Assembly: GCA_963823535.1 (NCBI GenBank)
Contig: CAWGLZ010000003.1
Location: forward strand, 186,001-250,000
From: RPQJ01 sp963823535
Lineage (GTDB): Bacteria; Pseudomonadota; Gammaproteobacteria; Steroidobacterales; Steroidobacteraceae
Direction: 5' to 3'
DNA: 64,000 bases
Under the pieces are notes generated by a model. That model had not been told where the DNA came from. It did not search any database and saw only the letters and a program-made list of their open reading frames with translations. The position numbers and the translations under genes are program-made. Numbering within the stretch: position 1 is the first letter of the stretch; every line of letters begins with the position of its first letter. Shown piece after piece: positions 54,350 through 62,718 of this stretch.

Positions 54350-56083
54350 TCAACCGGGACGACGCGGCCGCGCTGCCGGCCGCTTGGCCGGGCGCTTGGG
54401 CGGTTTTCGCAGGGGCTTCGGCGGCACGTGGGCCGCGAGGCTGATGAATAGCATCCGGCCGGCCACCCGCGTCTTCGCGAGCTCGGCGAGGATCCGGGCG
54501 GGCATGCCTTGCGGCAGGCCGACGAACGTGTGGTCTTCGCGGATGTCGACGTGTCCGATCTGTCTCCCCTCGAGACCGGCCACGTTCGCGATGGCACCGA
54601 CGATGTTGCCGGGCTTCACGCCGTGCACGTACCCGACCTCGATGCGGTACGTCTCGGTGTCCGCCTCCGCGAGGCGTGGCGGTGACGGCTGCGTCTCGCT
54701 CTGCGGTTCGTCGTCGGCGCTGCCCCGGTGCGCGGCCGGCTCGCCGGCCTTGTCCTTGAGCAGCAGCGGACTGCCACCCTGCAGCAGGCTCGCGAGCGCC
54801 GCGGCAATCTCGATCGCCGGGATGTCGTGCTCGCGCTCGAATTCCTCGACCAGGCTGCGGAATGGCTCGCCCTGGCCGGCGGCAATCGCCTCCGTGATGC
54901 GCTGCCGGAAACGAGCGACACGCTGCTCGTTGACGTCCGCGATGGTCGGCAGGTCCATTGGTTCGAGCGGCGAGCGGGTCGCGCGCTCGATGTAGCGCAG
55001 CATGTTGCGTTCCCGCGGCGTGATGAACAGGATCGCCTCGCCGTTGCGGCCCGCGCGTCCGGTCCGGCCGATGCGGTGCACGTAGGATTCGGTGTCGTAC
55101 GGGACGTCGTAGTTCACGACGTGGCTGATCCGCTCGACGTCCAGGCCGCGCGCGGCCACGTCCGTCGCGACGAGGATGTCGAGTTGTCCGGCCTTCAGTC
55201 GGGTGACGGTGCGCTCGCGATCCTTCTGCTGCATGTCACCATTCAGTGCAGCAGCCGTGAAGCCGCGCGCTTCCAGCCGCTCGGCCAGCTCGACGGTCGA
55301 CTGCTTCGTGCGTGTGAACACCAGCATGCCGTCGAAGGGCTCCGCCTCCAGAATCCGCGTCAGTGCGTCGAGCTTGTGCACGCCACTGACGATCCAGTAG
55401 CGCTGGCGGATGTTCGCGGCGGTGCTGGTCCGGCTCGTGATCGTGACCTCGACCGGCTCGCGCAGGTGCTTCTGCGCGATGCGGCGAATCGGACTCGGCA
55501 GCGTCGCCGAGAACAGGGCCACCTGGCGCGTCGGCGGCGTCTGCTCGAGGATCCACTCGATGTCGTCGACGAAGCCCATCTGCAGCATCTCGTCGGCCTC
55601 GTCGAGCACCAGGCAGGTGAGGCCACCGAGGTCCAGGGTGCCGCGCTTGAGGTGGTCCATGACGCGGCCCGGGGTGCCGACGACCACGTGTGCGCCACGC
55701 TTCAGGCTCATCAGCTGGGGCGTGTAGCTCTGCCCGCCGTAGATCGGCAGGACGTGGAAACCCTTGATCTTCGACGCGTACCGCTGGAACGCCTCGGCGA
55801 CCTGGATCGCGAGTTCGCGCGTCGGTACCAGCACCAGTCCCTGCGGCGGACCTCGGCGGACCTCGAGACGACTGAGCATCGGCAGCGCGAACGCGGCAGT
55901 CTTGCCGGTGCCGGTCTGGGCCTGGCCGAGCATGTCGTGACCGGCCAGCAGCACCGGAATGGTGGCGGCCTGGATGGGCGACGGCGACTCGTAGCCGACC
56001 TCCGCGAGGGCGTCGAGAACCACCTCGCTCAAGCCGAGATCAGAGAATGCGGCGGCAGGACCCTGTGGCATTGAATCCGTCAT
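54350..56083 (-). CDS. deaD: DEAD-box RNA helicase, DeaD/CsdA type
   Basis: This ATP-dependent RNA helicase acts in ribosome assembly, mRNA decay and cold adaptation. The 577-residue protein has the Q motif (FSDLGLSEVVLDALAEVGY with PSPIQAATIP) and motif I AQTGTGKTAAFALP. PTRELAIQ, DEAD in LVLDEADEMLQMGF and SAT in FSATLPSPIRR follow. Domain 2 has LVFTRTKQSTVELAERL, LVATDVAARGLDV and HRIGRTGRAGRNG. Near 460-540 is a DbpA/CsdA-type RNA-binding domain (RIEVGYVHGVKPGNIVGAI, VDIREDHTFVGLPQGMP). A basic Pro/Lys/Arg tail ends the protein. ATG 56083 was chosen directly ahead of the Q motif. The long in-frame sequence upstream belongs to no known family and overlaps the DUF808 gene. Confidence 0.94.
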   Translation of the reverse strand: MTDSMPQGPAAAFSDLGLSEVVLDALAEVGYESPSPIQAATIPVLLAGHDMLGQAQTGTGKTAAFALPMLSRLEVRRGPPQGLVLVPTRELAIQVAEAFQRYASKIKGFHVLPIYGGQSYTPQLMSLKRGAHVVVGTPGRVMDHLKRGTLDLGGLTCLVLDEADEMLQMGFVDDIEWILEQTPPTRQVALFSATLPSPIRRIAQKHLREPVEVTITSRTSTAANIRQRYWIVSGVHKLDALTRILEAEPFDGMLVFTRTKQSTVELAERLEARGFTAAALNGDMQQKDRERTVTRLKAGQLDILVATDVAARGLDVERISHVVNYDVPYDTESYVHRIGRTGRAGRNGEAILFITPRERNMLRYIERATRSPLEPMDLPTIADVNEQRVARFRQRITEAIAAGQGEPFRSLVEEFEREHDIPAIEIAAALASLLQGGSPLLLKDKAGEPAAHRGSADDEPQSETQPSPPRLAEADTETYRIEVGYVHGVKPGNIVGAIANVAGLEGRQIGHVDIREDHTFVGLPQGMPARILAELAKTRVAGRMLFISLAAHVPPKPLRKPPKRPAKRPAARPRRPG

Positions 56084-56212
56084 GGCGTGGTACTCGGGTT
56101 CTTGGGCCGGGTGTCCGGCGGGCCTCACAAGCCTACGCGAACCCCGACGCCGGGGTATCGTCGACCCCGCCCTCCCTTTACCATACCGGCCACACCGCAA
56201 CGGGAGTGACGC

Positions 56213-57169
56213 GTGGCCGGCGCCAGCCTTTTCGCCCTGCTCGACGATATCGCGACGGTTCTCGACGACGTCGCGCTGCTGACCAAGCTCGCCACGAAGA
56301 AGACCGCGGGTGTCCTCGGAGACGACCTTGCGCTCAACGCCCAGCAGGTGGCGGGCGTTCGTGCCGACCGCGAGTTGCCCGTCGTGTGGGCGGTGGCGAA
56401 GGGGTCGCTCCGCAACAAGGCGATCCTCGTGCCCGCGGCCCTCGCGATCAGCGCGATCGCGCCCTGGGCGATCACGCCGCTGCTCATGATTGGCGGGCTG
56501 TACCTGTGCTTCGAGGGCTTCGAGAAGATCTGGCACGGCATCACTCACCGCGAGGAGACGCAGGCGCACCGGGACGAACTGCTCGTGGCGCTCGAGGATC
56601 CGACGATCGACCTCGTTGCACTCGAGAAGACGAAGATCAAGGGTGCCATCCGCACCGATTTCATCCTGTCCGCGGAAATCATCGTCATCGCGCTCGGGTC
56701 GGTGGCGGCGGCGAGTTTCGGCATACGGGTCGCGGTCCTGGTCGGGATCGCGCTGCTGATGACCGTCGGCGTGTACGGTCTGGTCGCTGGCATCGTCAAG
56801 CTCGACGACGCTGGCTTGCACCTCGTCGGGCGCAAGGGCGACGGCCTCCTGGCATCGCTGTCGAGGCGGCTCGGGCGCGGCATTCTCTGGTTTGCACCCT
56901 GGCTCATGAAGCTGCTGTCGGTCGCCGGGCTGATCGCGATGTTCCTCGTCGGCGGTGGCATCCTGGTCCACGGCATTCCATGGATCGAACACTGGGTGGC
57001 CGGCTTTGCGGAGAGCGGATCGAGCGTGATGGCGACTCTCGCCCGGTTTCTCACGGCGGCGTTGGTGGGAGTGCTGGCAGGTGCCGTCACGGTGGCGGTC
57101 GTCGGCCTGGCCCGGAAGGTAATGTCCGGGCGTCGGCCTGCGGCCGATGCCGATCGGCCGGCCACCTGA
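56213..57169 (+). CDS. DUF808 family membrane protein (YedI-like)
   Basis: This 318-residue inner-membrane protein of the DUF808/YedI family has no known function. The conserved N-terminus is SLFALLDDIATVLDDVALLT, then KLATKKTAGVLGDDLALNAQ. A hydrophobic hairpin (AALAISAIAPWAITPLLMIGG) precedes the family motif YLCFEGFEKIWH. Four more membrane segments follow, including FILSAEIIVIALGSVAAASF and LIAMFLVGGGILVHGIPWI. Start is a GTG with a GGGAG ribosome site. It is divergent from deaD and convergent with the esterase gene. Confidence 0.93.
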   Translation: MAGASLFALLDDIATVLDDVALLTKLATKKTAGVLGDDLALNAQQVAGVRADRELPVVWAVAKGSLRNKAILVPAALAISAIAPWAITPLLMIGGLYLCFEGFEKIWHGITHREETQAHRDELLVALEDPTIDLVALEKTKIKGAIRTDFILSAEIIVIALGSVAAASFGIRVAVLVGIALLMTVGVYGLVAGIVKLDDAGLHLVGRKGDGLLASLSRRLGRGILWFAPWLMKLLSVAGLIAMFLVGGGILVHGIPWIEHWVAGFAESGSSVMATLARFLTAALVGVLAGAVTVAVVGLARKVMSGRRPAADADRPAT

Positions 57170-57211
57170 CCAAGCATCCGAACTCGTGACAGCCCGACAG
57201 GGCAGGGGTCG

Positions 57212-57940
57212 TCAGCGTCCCCCGGCGGTCGTTCCTTCGTGGCCGGCGACAGAACCTTCATCGGCGAGTCGTCGGCGCAACCATCGGCCGACGTCCGCGA
57301 GTTCCTCGGCGCAGACCTCGTGCTGCATCGGGTACTCGTGCCACTCGACCGGGTATCCCTGTCCGGTGAGCACGTCGCGCGCCTCCGTGCCCATGGCCAG
57401 CGGTACCACCGGGTCTGCCTGTCCGTGACCCATCAGGATCGGTAGCCCGGCGTTCGCCGCGGACTTCTCGCCAGAAAGCCTGGCCGGAAACGGCAGGTAG
57501 GTCGACAGCGCGAGGATGCCGGCGAGGCGCACCGGGAACCGGAGTCCTGCGTTGAGCGCGACCGCACCCCCCTGCGAGAAGCCGGCCAGCACGACGCGTG
57601 ACGGAGGCACTCCCTGTTCGACTTCCCGCTGCAGGTAGTCGCTCGTGCGTCGAGTGGATTCGTCGAGTCCGGCGGCGTCGGCCCGACCCTCCGGCGTGAA
57701 GGACCGGATGTCGAACCACGCGCGCATGACGTAGCCGTTGTTGACCGTGACGGCTCGGAGGGGCGCATGCGGGAACACGAAGCGCACCGGCAGCGACTCC
57801 GGCAAGCCGATCTCCCCGACGATCGGTACGAAGTCCCAGCCGTCGGCCCCGAGCCCGTGCAGCAGGATCACCGCGGCGGATGCCGGCATCGCCGGTTCGA
57901 GCGTAACTTCGTTCTCGGTCACCCGCTGCGTGTACTGCAC
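57212..57940 (-). CDS. Phospholipase/carboxylesterase family alpha/beta hydrolase
   Basis: This is a cytoplasmic serine esterase of 242 residues. It has the oxyanion strand AVILLHGLGADGWDFVPIV, FVFPHAPLRAVTVNNGYVMRAWFDI and the nucleophile elbow VVLAGFSQGGAVALNAGLRF. The Asp is in LMGHGQADPVVPL and the His in EYPMQHEVCAEEL. These match the EstB/acyl-protein thioesterase-like group of proteobacteria, which hydrolyse short acyl esters in vitro. It follows the PspC-like gene on the same strand: the restored end of that gene (57949) would be 9 bases upstream. Confidence 0.93.
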   Translation of the reverse strand: MQYTQRVTENEVTLEPAMPASAAVILLHGLGADGWDFVPIVGEIGLPESLPVRFVFPHAPLRAVTVNNGYVMRAWFDIRSFTPEGRADAAGLDESTRRTSDYLQREVEQGVPPSRVVLAGFSQGGAVALNAGLRFPVRLAGILALSTYLPFPARLSGEKSAANAGLPILMGHGQADPVVPLAMGTEARDVLTGQGYPVEWHEYPMQHEVCAEELADVGRWLRRRLADEGSVAGHEGTTAGGR

Positions 57941-57994
57941 GGGAAGCGTCAGCTCGCGACGGCGTGCAGCTTCGCGCGCAGGAACTCGACGAAC

Positions 57995-58540
57995 TCACGA
58001 CTCCTGGCCGGCAGCCAGCGCACCGGCCGGCCGCCCGGTGCCGGCGGAGCAAAGGGGAGCAGCAGCATTGCTGCGACATAGACGAGCACCATGCCGCCAC
58101 CCGTACCGAAGCAGCAGCAGCACGGCGACGATCCTCAGCAGCGTGACGTCCAGCCTGAAGTAACGTGCCAGTCCCTGGCAGACACCGCTGATCACGGCGC
58201 CTTCGCTCACCTGCTCGAGTCGACGGGTCGTGTCCCGCGTCGCGCTGTCCCGCGACACCCGCTCCGCGGCCGGCGCGGCGCCCGGGACCTGGACCGGACC
58301 GATCTCGTCGAGCGCCGACACGAGCTCGGCCAGGGTCACGACGCCCTGCCCGGGCGGCAGGCGACGCGCGCACTGGTCGGCCACGGCCTGCTCGAGGTCG
58401 TCGAGGATTTCCTGCCGGTCGGGATTTCCCGCCAGGCTTTGCTCACCCTCGGCGAAATACGCTTCCAATCGCCGGTAGGCCGCGTCCTCGAACTGGACGG
58501 TGCTGCGATTGAGGCGGACGGTGGTGGCGATTCGTTGCAT
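57995..58540 (-). CDS. PspC domain protein, C-terminal part frameshifted
   Basis: This is a small PspC-type membrane protein found with PadR regulators. Residues 1-110 are a soluble region (QFEDAAYRRLEAYFAEGEQS, EILDDLEQAVADQCARRL). The PspC segment GAVISGVCQGLARYFRLDVTLLRIVAVLLL begins the first membrane helix. After LLL the frame reads R-Y-G-W-R-H and loses hydrophobicity. One base over, it continues as F-G-T-G-G-G-M-V-L-V-Y-V-A-A-M-L-L-L-P-F, the expected PspC ending, and runs to a stop at 57949. The restored gene would span 58540-57949 (196 residues). The shift lies in a CAG-repeat tract (58106-58122), so slippage or a sequencing error is likely. Confidence 0.8.
   Translation of the reverse strand: MQRIATTVRLNRSTVQFEDAAYRRLEAYFAEGEQSLAGNPDRQEILDDLEQAVADQCARRLPPGQGVVTLAELVSALDEIGPVQVPGAAPAAERVSRDSATRDTTRRLEQVSEGAVISGVCQGLARYFRLDVTLLRIVAVLLLLRYGWRHGARLCRSNAAAPLCSAGTGRPAGALAAGQES
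58106..58122 (-). other. Site of one-base frameshift in the PspC gene
   Basis: On the minus strand the tract reads CTG-CTG-CTG-CTT-CGG. Removing one base restores L-L-L-F-G-T-G and the rest of the PspC helix. The restored length (592 minus 1 bases) is an exact multiple of three. Confidence 0.75.
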
Positions 58541-58544
58541 GGTT

Positions 58545-58868
58545 TCAGTGTCCGATATCGGCGATGGTGCGGTTGATCCGGCTCCAGTACTCGTCCAGTG
58601 CGGCGAGCTGTGCCCGCCCGGCCTCGGTGAGACTGTAGTACTTCCGCGGCGGACCGGCGTCCGATTCCTGCCACTGGTACGCGACGAGTTCCTCGCGGCG
58701 CAGCTTGCTGAGCAGCGGGTAGAGGGTGCCTTCCTGCGTGGAGAACTCGGTGCCGGAAAGGCGGCGCAGGATGTCCGGGACGTAGGCGCTGCGGCAGCCC
58801 ACGATCTTGAGGACCAGGAATTCGAGCAATCCCTTGCGGATCGGGGCCAGTTTCGATTCGACGATCAT
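58545..58868 (-). CDS. PadR family transcriptional regulator
   Basis: This winged-helix regulator has 107 residues, the size of minimal PadR proteins. The fold shows KGLLEFLVLKIVGCRSAYVP, DILRRLSGTEFSTQEGTLYPLLSKLRREEL (in parts) and the wing YQWQESDAGPPRKYYSLTEAG. ATG 58868 is used because the conserved region starts there; the open frame further upstream covers the promoter. It is followed four bases later by the PspC-like gene, a common PadR-PspC pair in which the regulator probably controls its own operon. Candidate operator repeats lie just upstream. Confidence 0.92.
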   Translation of the reverse strand: MIVESKLAPIRKGLLEFLVLKIVGCRSAYVPDILRRLSGTEFSTQEGTLYPLLSKLRREELVAYQWQESDAGPPRKYYSLTEAGRAQLAALDEYWSRINRTIADIGH

Positions 58869-59173
58869 GAGTCTGTTCTGCAGGTACCGTGTTTCATAAA
58901 GGTACTGTTGCTTCGGGCTGTTCGTCAACGGATCGGTGCACCCAAAGAGCGTCTCGCCGACCGGGACGCCTAAGCGAGCACGACACCGGCGCCGCGCGAC
59001 CCTGCCGGTCGATTCGCCGGTTTCGATCGAGTTGCGATCGCGGACAGACGGAGCAGACTGCACGGACGACCCGCCGCGATCCGCCAGGACGGGTCAACAA
59101 CGAGTCTCTCTCCATTGCCGGGAGAGCAGGGGGTCTATCTCGATTCGCCGATGTCCGGGAGGATGAATCGTCC
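58869..59173. other. Intergenic region between padR and the methyltransferase gene
   Basis: These 305 bases hold the divergent control regions. Near padR there are paired GGTAC elements (58883-58905). Near the methyltransferase, GGGAGGA (59157-59163) acts as ribosome site. Frames open here on both strands look non-coding: low-complexity Arg/Ser and no family resemblance. I see no further element. Confidence 0.5.
58883..58905 (-). promoter_or_regulatory. Candidate PadR operator
   Basis: GGTACC (58883-58888) and GGTAC (58901-58905) flank an AT-rich GTGTTTCATAAA core, giving both a direct repeat of GGTAC and an inverted GTACC/GGTAC pair. The centre is about 25 bases upstream of the padR ATG, where a self-repressing regulator would bind. 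Confidence 0.4.
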
Positions 59174-59989
59174 ATGTCGGGTCTGGAAGCACACTATTCG
59201 GCTCGCGATATCGAGCAGCGGATCCTGGCCGGCCTCCGTGCCGCGGGCTTGAATCCCGAGCAGCGCCTGTCGCCCCAGGACCTGGGGTCGCTCGACCATT
59301 TCCACACGGGCGGACTGGCCGCGTCGCTCGAACTGCTGGACCTCGCTCAGATTCGAGCCGAGGACCGCGTCCTCGACGTGGGGGCGGGCCTGGCCGGTTG
59401 CGCGCGATTGATCGCCAGCGGGCATGGCAGTCGTGTCGACTGCATCGAGATGTCGGCCGACTATTGCGCCGGTGCGGCGTTGCTGAATCGGCTCACCGGC
59501 CTCGATGACCGGATCGCGGTGCATGAGGGCAGCGCGCTGGAGCTGCCGTTCCCCGACGCTTCGTTTGACGTCGCCTGGATGCAGAACGTCGGCATGAACA
59601 TCGCGGACAAGCCGCGCCTCTATGGCGAGATTCGTCGCGTCCTGAAGCCGGGCGGACGGTTTGCATTCCAGGAGATGGCCGCCGGGACTGCCGCGACCTG
59701 CTATTTTCCGTTGCCATGGGCCACCGATCCCGCCGACAGCTGCCTCGTTTCCGCCGCGGCGATGCAGGCGATGCTCGTTGCGAGTGGCTTCGTCGCCGAG
59801 TCGTTCGAGGACACCAGTGACGCTCACCTGCGCAGGACCTCAGGGCCTTCGGTGCCGGGACAGCTGAGCCTGGCCGTGTTCGTCGACAATCTTGCGCAGA
59901 AAGCCGCGAACGCGCGCCGCAGTCTGGAGGAGGGTCAGATCCGGCTCGTGAGAGGGATCTTCCGGGCGAACACCGACGCGACGCGTTGA
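59174..59989 (+). CDS. SAM-dependent methyltransferase (methyltransferase 11 type)
   Basis: This class I methyltransferase has 271 residues. Motif I is DRVLDVGAGLAGCARLIAS (66-84), followed by VDCIEMSADYCAGAALLNRL, the motif II/III region HEGSALELPFPDASFDVAWM and LYGEIRRVLKPGGRFAFQEM. The preceding LDHFHTGGLAASLELLDLAQ resembles enzymes that methylate sarcosine, dimethylglycine or related small amines, but the acceptor is unknown. ATG 59174 follows GGGAGGA by ten bases. The stop abuts the end of the convergent hypothetical gene with no base between. Confidence 0.87.
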   Translation: MSGLEAHYSARDIEQRILAGLRAAGLNPEQRLSPQDLGSLDHFHTGGLAASLELLDLAQIRAEDRVLDVGAGLAGCARLIASGHGSRVDCIEMSADYCAGAALLNRLTGLDDRIAVHEGSALELPFPDASFDVAWMQNVGMNIADKPRLYGEIRRVLKPGGRFAFQEMAAGTAATCYFPLPWATDPADSCLVSAAAMQAMLVASGFVAESFEDTSDAHLRRTSGPSVPGQLSLAVFVDNLAQKAANARRSLEEGQIRLVRGIFRANTDATR

Positions 59990-60388
59990 CTAGTCCTTTT
60001 TCGCTTGCAGGACCATGAGTTCGCCGGGTCCCATGCCCCCACGATTGGCCGCGCACCGGCGTCGTGCTTCCCGCAGCAGCTCGTCGTAGGTCGACGTTCC
60101 GTCACCTGCCAGAATTTCCACCGTGGATTCGCGCGCCGCCTCGGCCCAGGCGCTGGCTTCTTCCTCGCACCGGGCGCGGCCGAGCTGGGCGCACTCCCGA
60201 GTGCGCTGCAGGATTGCTTCGCGCGTCGGTGTCCGGGTGCAGGAATACAGCAGCTTGGGCGATGCGGCTCGCTCGAACGCCGCATAGCGTGCGTCCGAAA
60301 CTCCACCCGGATTCCCGCGAAAGAATATGGCCCACAGGGCGACCAGGAGCGCGACGATCATCAGTGGCCCAAACATGGCTCTTATCAA
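59990..60388 (-). CDS. Hypothetical exported or membrane-anchored protein
   Basis: I do not recognise this 132-residue protein. Residues 3-23 form a hydrophobic helix (AMFGPLMIVALLVALWAIFF), either a signal anchor or an uncleaved signal. The rest is charged and helical, with three Cys (LLYSCTRTPTRE, RECAQLGRARCEEE) and a fourth near the end (ARRRCAANRGG). That could allow disulfides if it faces the periplasm. It stands alone between two convergent/divergent neighbours. Confidence 0.65.
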   Translation of the reverse strand: MIRAMFGPLMIVALLVALWAIFFRGNPGGVSDARYAAFERAASPKLLYSCTRTPTREAILQRTRECAQLGRARCEEEASAWAEAARESTVEILAGDGTSTYDELLREARRRCAANRGGMGPGELMVLQAKKD

Positions 60389-60568
60389 CGGTCACCTCCA
60401 GAAGCGGTAGCGGCACCGCGGGCCCGATTCCATTCAGAACCATTCATAAGCTATCAGACCCCCTAAGGACGCGGGTGGATCCCGGTGACAGATTTGGACC
60501 CGGAAAAGCCGCTGCCGTTGTATCGGCGACGGCCATGGTCGGTTCAGCATCATCAGGGGTCAACTGTC

Positions 60569-62626
60569 ATGAAAAACCGGGCGCTCGGGACAATCGCTGG
60601 CCACGCCTGCCTTCGCGGTGCGGTCATGCTGGGTCTTTGGCTGGTCGTGGCCTTTCGAGCCGCTGCCGGAATCGGCGAGCTGGACGTCCGATTCGGCACG
60701 AATGGCGAGATCGCGGTGGACGGGGAGACATATGGGGCGGTATTGGCGTTGCCGGACGGACGGCTGCTGGTGGTGGGCACGTCGAGTTCGCAGGCCCACA
60801 TCTCGAGCAATGAATTTGCGGTTCATCGGTTCTCTGCCTCGGGTACTCCGGACGCGTCTTTCGGTGCAGCCGGTCGCGCCGTGGTCAGGATCCCGCTGGA
60901 ACAAGTCTGGATCCGCGCGGCGGCGCTGCAGCCGGACGGCAAGGTCGTGGTCGCGGGCTACGGCACGCGTAATTCCGGCGGAAGCGTCAGGCTGCTTGCC
61001 CGCATCACGGCCGAGGGCCTGCTGGATGCCGGGTTCGGCGTCAACGGGTTGGTGATCGGCGGATACGGTGGCTGGGGTGGCTACGCAGGCGTCCTGGTGC
61101 TGCCGAGCGGTGAGATCCTGGCGGCATACAGCGACGAAGAAAGGTTCTTCGATCGATTTCTTGCGACTGGCGTATTCGCTGCGAACCTGCCCCAGGATGC
61201 AGCGCCCGACCGGATGGCCTTGCAGGCAGACGGTCGGGTCATCGTCGTGGGTCAAAGGGATGGGCGCGGCGTCGCCTGGCGGCTGCAGGCCGACGGCCGC
61301 CTCGACACGAGCTTCGGCGACGGTGGCTATGCGGGGCTCACCAACTACACCATGTCGGCGCTGGCAATCGAGCCGGACGGCGACCGGATCGTCGTCTGTG
61401 GCGACCGCCTGATCGAGCGCCTGACGGCCGACGGTCGTCGGGATACGACCTTCGGGCCACAGGGCAGCGGCTGGGTAACGTTCTACGATCAGTCGGACCC
61501 CAAGATCGCCCGCTGCGACGGACTCCTGGCCAACCCCGACGGCAGTGTCGTCGTCGGCGCCAGTGACGTTCAGGGATTCGAAGAGGTCCTGCATCACGCG
61601 TACGTGATCGGCTTGCGTCCGAACGGATCGCGGGATCCGAAATTCGGTTCCGGCACGGGCCATGCACGATTCGGGACGCAATCCGCGCCGGGCACCCGGC
61701 AGCAGGGCGTTGCATTGCTGCGGACCAGCGACCAGAACGCGCTGTCGGTCTGGAGCAGGTCCACGTTGGGTGATGCCCGGACGATCATCCATCGTATCGA
61801 CCTCGGGTCGGGCGGGGAGGCTGGCGCAGTGGGCGTGCCACTGCCAGGCCTGCGTGTACGGGAGGGGATGGGGACTGCCGTGCTCGACGTCGTCCGCAGC
61901 GGCGGCGCGAGTGGTGCCGCAAGCGTCCGCTTCGAAGCCGTGCCGACGACCGCCGGCAGCGGCGATTTCCGGGCCGTGGCCGGGCTACTCCATTGGAGCG
62001 ATGGCGATGCGAGTGCGAAGTCCATCGAGCTGTCGATCGTCGACGACGGTGAGTTCGAGGGCGAAGAGAGCTTCCAGATCCGCCTCTTCGCTGCCCAGGG
62101 TGTGGCTGTTGCCACCGAGACTTTCACCGTCACCATCGATGACGACGAGGCACTGCAGGGACTGCGGTTCGTCGACACGGAGACCACGGTCAAGGTCGGT
62201 AAGGCGTCATCGCTGATGGTCAGTCGGGATGACCATGGCGCCGGGCCGGTGACGGTCTACTACGCCATCTGGGACGGGTGGGACGGCCCCTTCACCAGTG
62301 TCGGCCGGCTCAGCTGGGGGGCGGGCGAGCGGGGCGAGAAGGCGGTTCCGCTCCTGACCGCAACCGGCATCGAATTCACCTATTTCGTCAGTCTATTGGA
62401 CGAGCGGTGGAACTGGCTGGACGGCACCGCCAAGGTCACGGTCGAGGGCGCGGTCTCGCCGGCTCCGGCGCCCCCACCGGCACCGGCACCGTCGCCGCCA
62501 CCATCGATCGAGTCGGGCGGAGGTGGGGGCGGCGGACGCTTCGACTGGATCGTTCTCGCGGTCTGCCTGTGCGCGGCGGCTTATCGCATTCGCAAGGAGG
62601 CCACCGCGGGCCTGACGACGGCATAG
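60569..62626 (+). CDS. Secreted delta-60 repeat/Calx-beta protein with GlyGly-CTERM sorting tail
   Basis: This exported protein has 685 residues from ATG 60569, which has AGGGG upstream; an in-frame Met at 60485 would only lengthen the N-terminus ahead of the signal. The signal peptide hydrophobic core is AVMLGLWLVVAFRAAAG. Residues ~35-420 hold delta-60 repeats, each with a D-x-x-F-G-x-x-G turn and a L-Q-P-D-G-K-x-V-V-x-G strand (for example AALQPDGKVVVAGYGT), a beta-propeller-like array. A Calx-beta domain follows (about 430-530, VRFEAVPTTAGSGDF, IVDDGEFEGEESFQIRL). A Pro/Ala linker leads to seven glycines (650-656), RFDW, a short hydrophobic helix (661-672) and basic R-I-R-K. This fits the GlyGly-CTERM signal cut by rhombosortase; such an enzyme is at 34845-35471. 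Confidence 0.85.
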   Translation: MKNRALGTIAGHACLRGAVMLGLWLVVAFRAAAGIGELDVRFGTNGEIAVDGETYGAVLALPDGRLLVVGTSSSQAHISSNEFAVHRFSASGTPDASFGAAGRAVVRIPLEQVWIRAAALQPDGKVVVAGYGTRNSGGSVRLLARITAEGLLDAGFGVNGLVIGGYGGWGGYAGVLVLPSGEILAAYSDEERFFDRFLATGVFAANLPQDAAPDRMALQADGRVIVVGQRDGRGVAWRLQADGRLDTSFGDGGYAGLTNYTMSALAIEPDGDRIVVCGDRLIERLTADGRRDTTFGPQGSGWVTFYDQSDPKIARCDGLLANPDGSVVVGASDVQGFEEVLHHAYVIGLRPNGSRDPKFGSGTGHARFGTQSAPGTRQQGVALLRTSDQNALSVWSRSTLGDARTIIHRIDLGSGGEAGAVGVPLPGLRVREGMGTAVLDVVRSGGASGAASVRFEAVPTTAGSGDFRAVAGLLHWSDGDASAKSIELSIVDDGEFEGEESFQIRLFAAQGVAVATETFTVTIDDDEALQGLRFVDTETTVKVGKASSLMVSRDDHGAGPVTVYYAIWDGWDGPFTSVGRLSWGAGERGEKAVPLLTATGIEFTYFVSLLDERWNWLDGTAKVTVEGAVSPAPAPPPAPAPSPPPSIESGGGGGGGRFDWIVLAVCLCAAAYRIRKEATAGLTTA
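62516..62596 (+). other. GlyGly-CTERM-like C-terminal sorting signal
   Basis: Codons 650-676 of the delta-60 protein encode Gly x7, Arg-Phe-Asp-Trp, a 12-residue hydrophobic run (IVLAVCLCAAAY) and Arg-Ile-Arg-Lys. Gly-rich stretch, single helix and basic end in that order are the three parts of GlyGly-CTERM tails. Confidence 0.75.
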
Positions 62627-62680
62627 CGACCGGGCGGTGTGACGACCGAGGCCAAGGATGCGCCGGAAGCTGACGGATCA

Positions 62681-62698
62681 CCGGACAGGGACGTCCGG
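62681..62698 (+). terminator. Hairpin between convergent genes
   Basis: CCGGAC (62681-62686) pairs with GTCCGG (62693-62698) across a six-base loop, in the gap between the delta-60 protein stop and the convergent SDR stop. No T-run follows; it is possibly a bidirectional terminator. Confidence 0.35.
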
Positions 62699-62718
62699 GC
62701 CGTCGCGTCGCAGCGTGG

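Noticed and set aside
56084..56992. 300-codon N-terminal extension of the DEAD-box helicase
   Set aside because: It is antisense to the DUF808 gene, low-complexity, and ahead of a well-placed ATG at 56083 directly before the Q motif.
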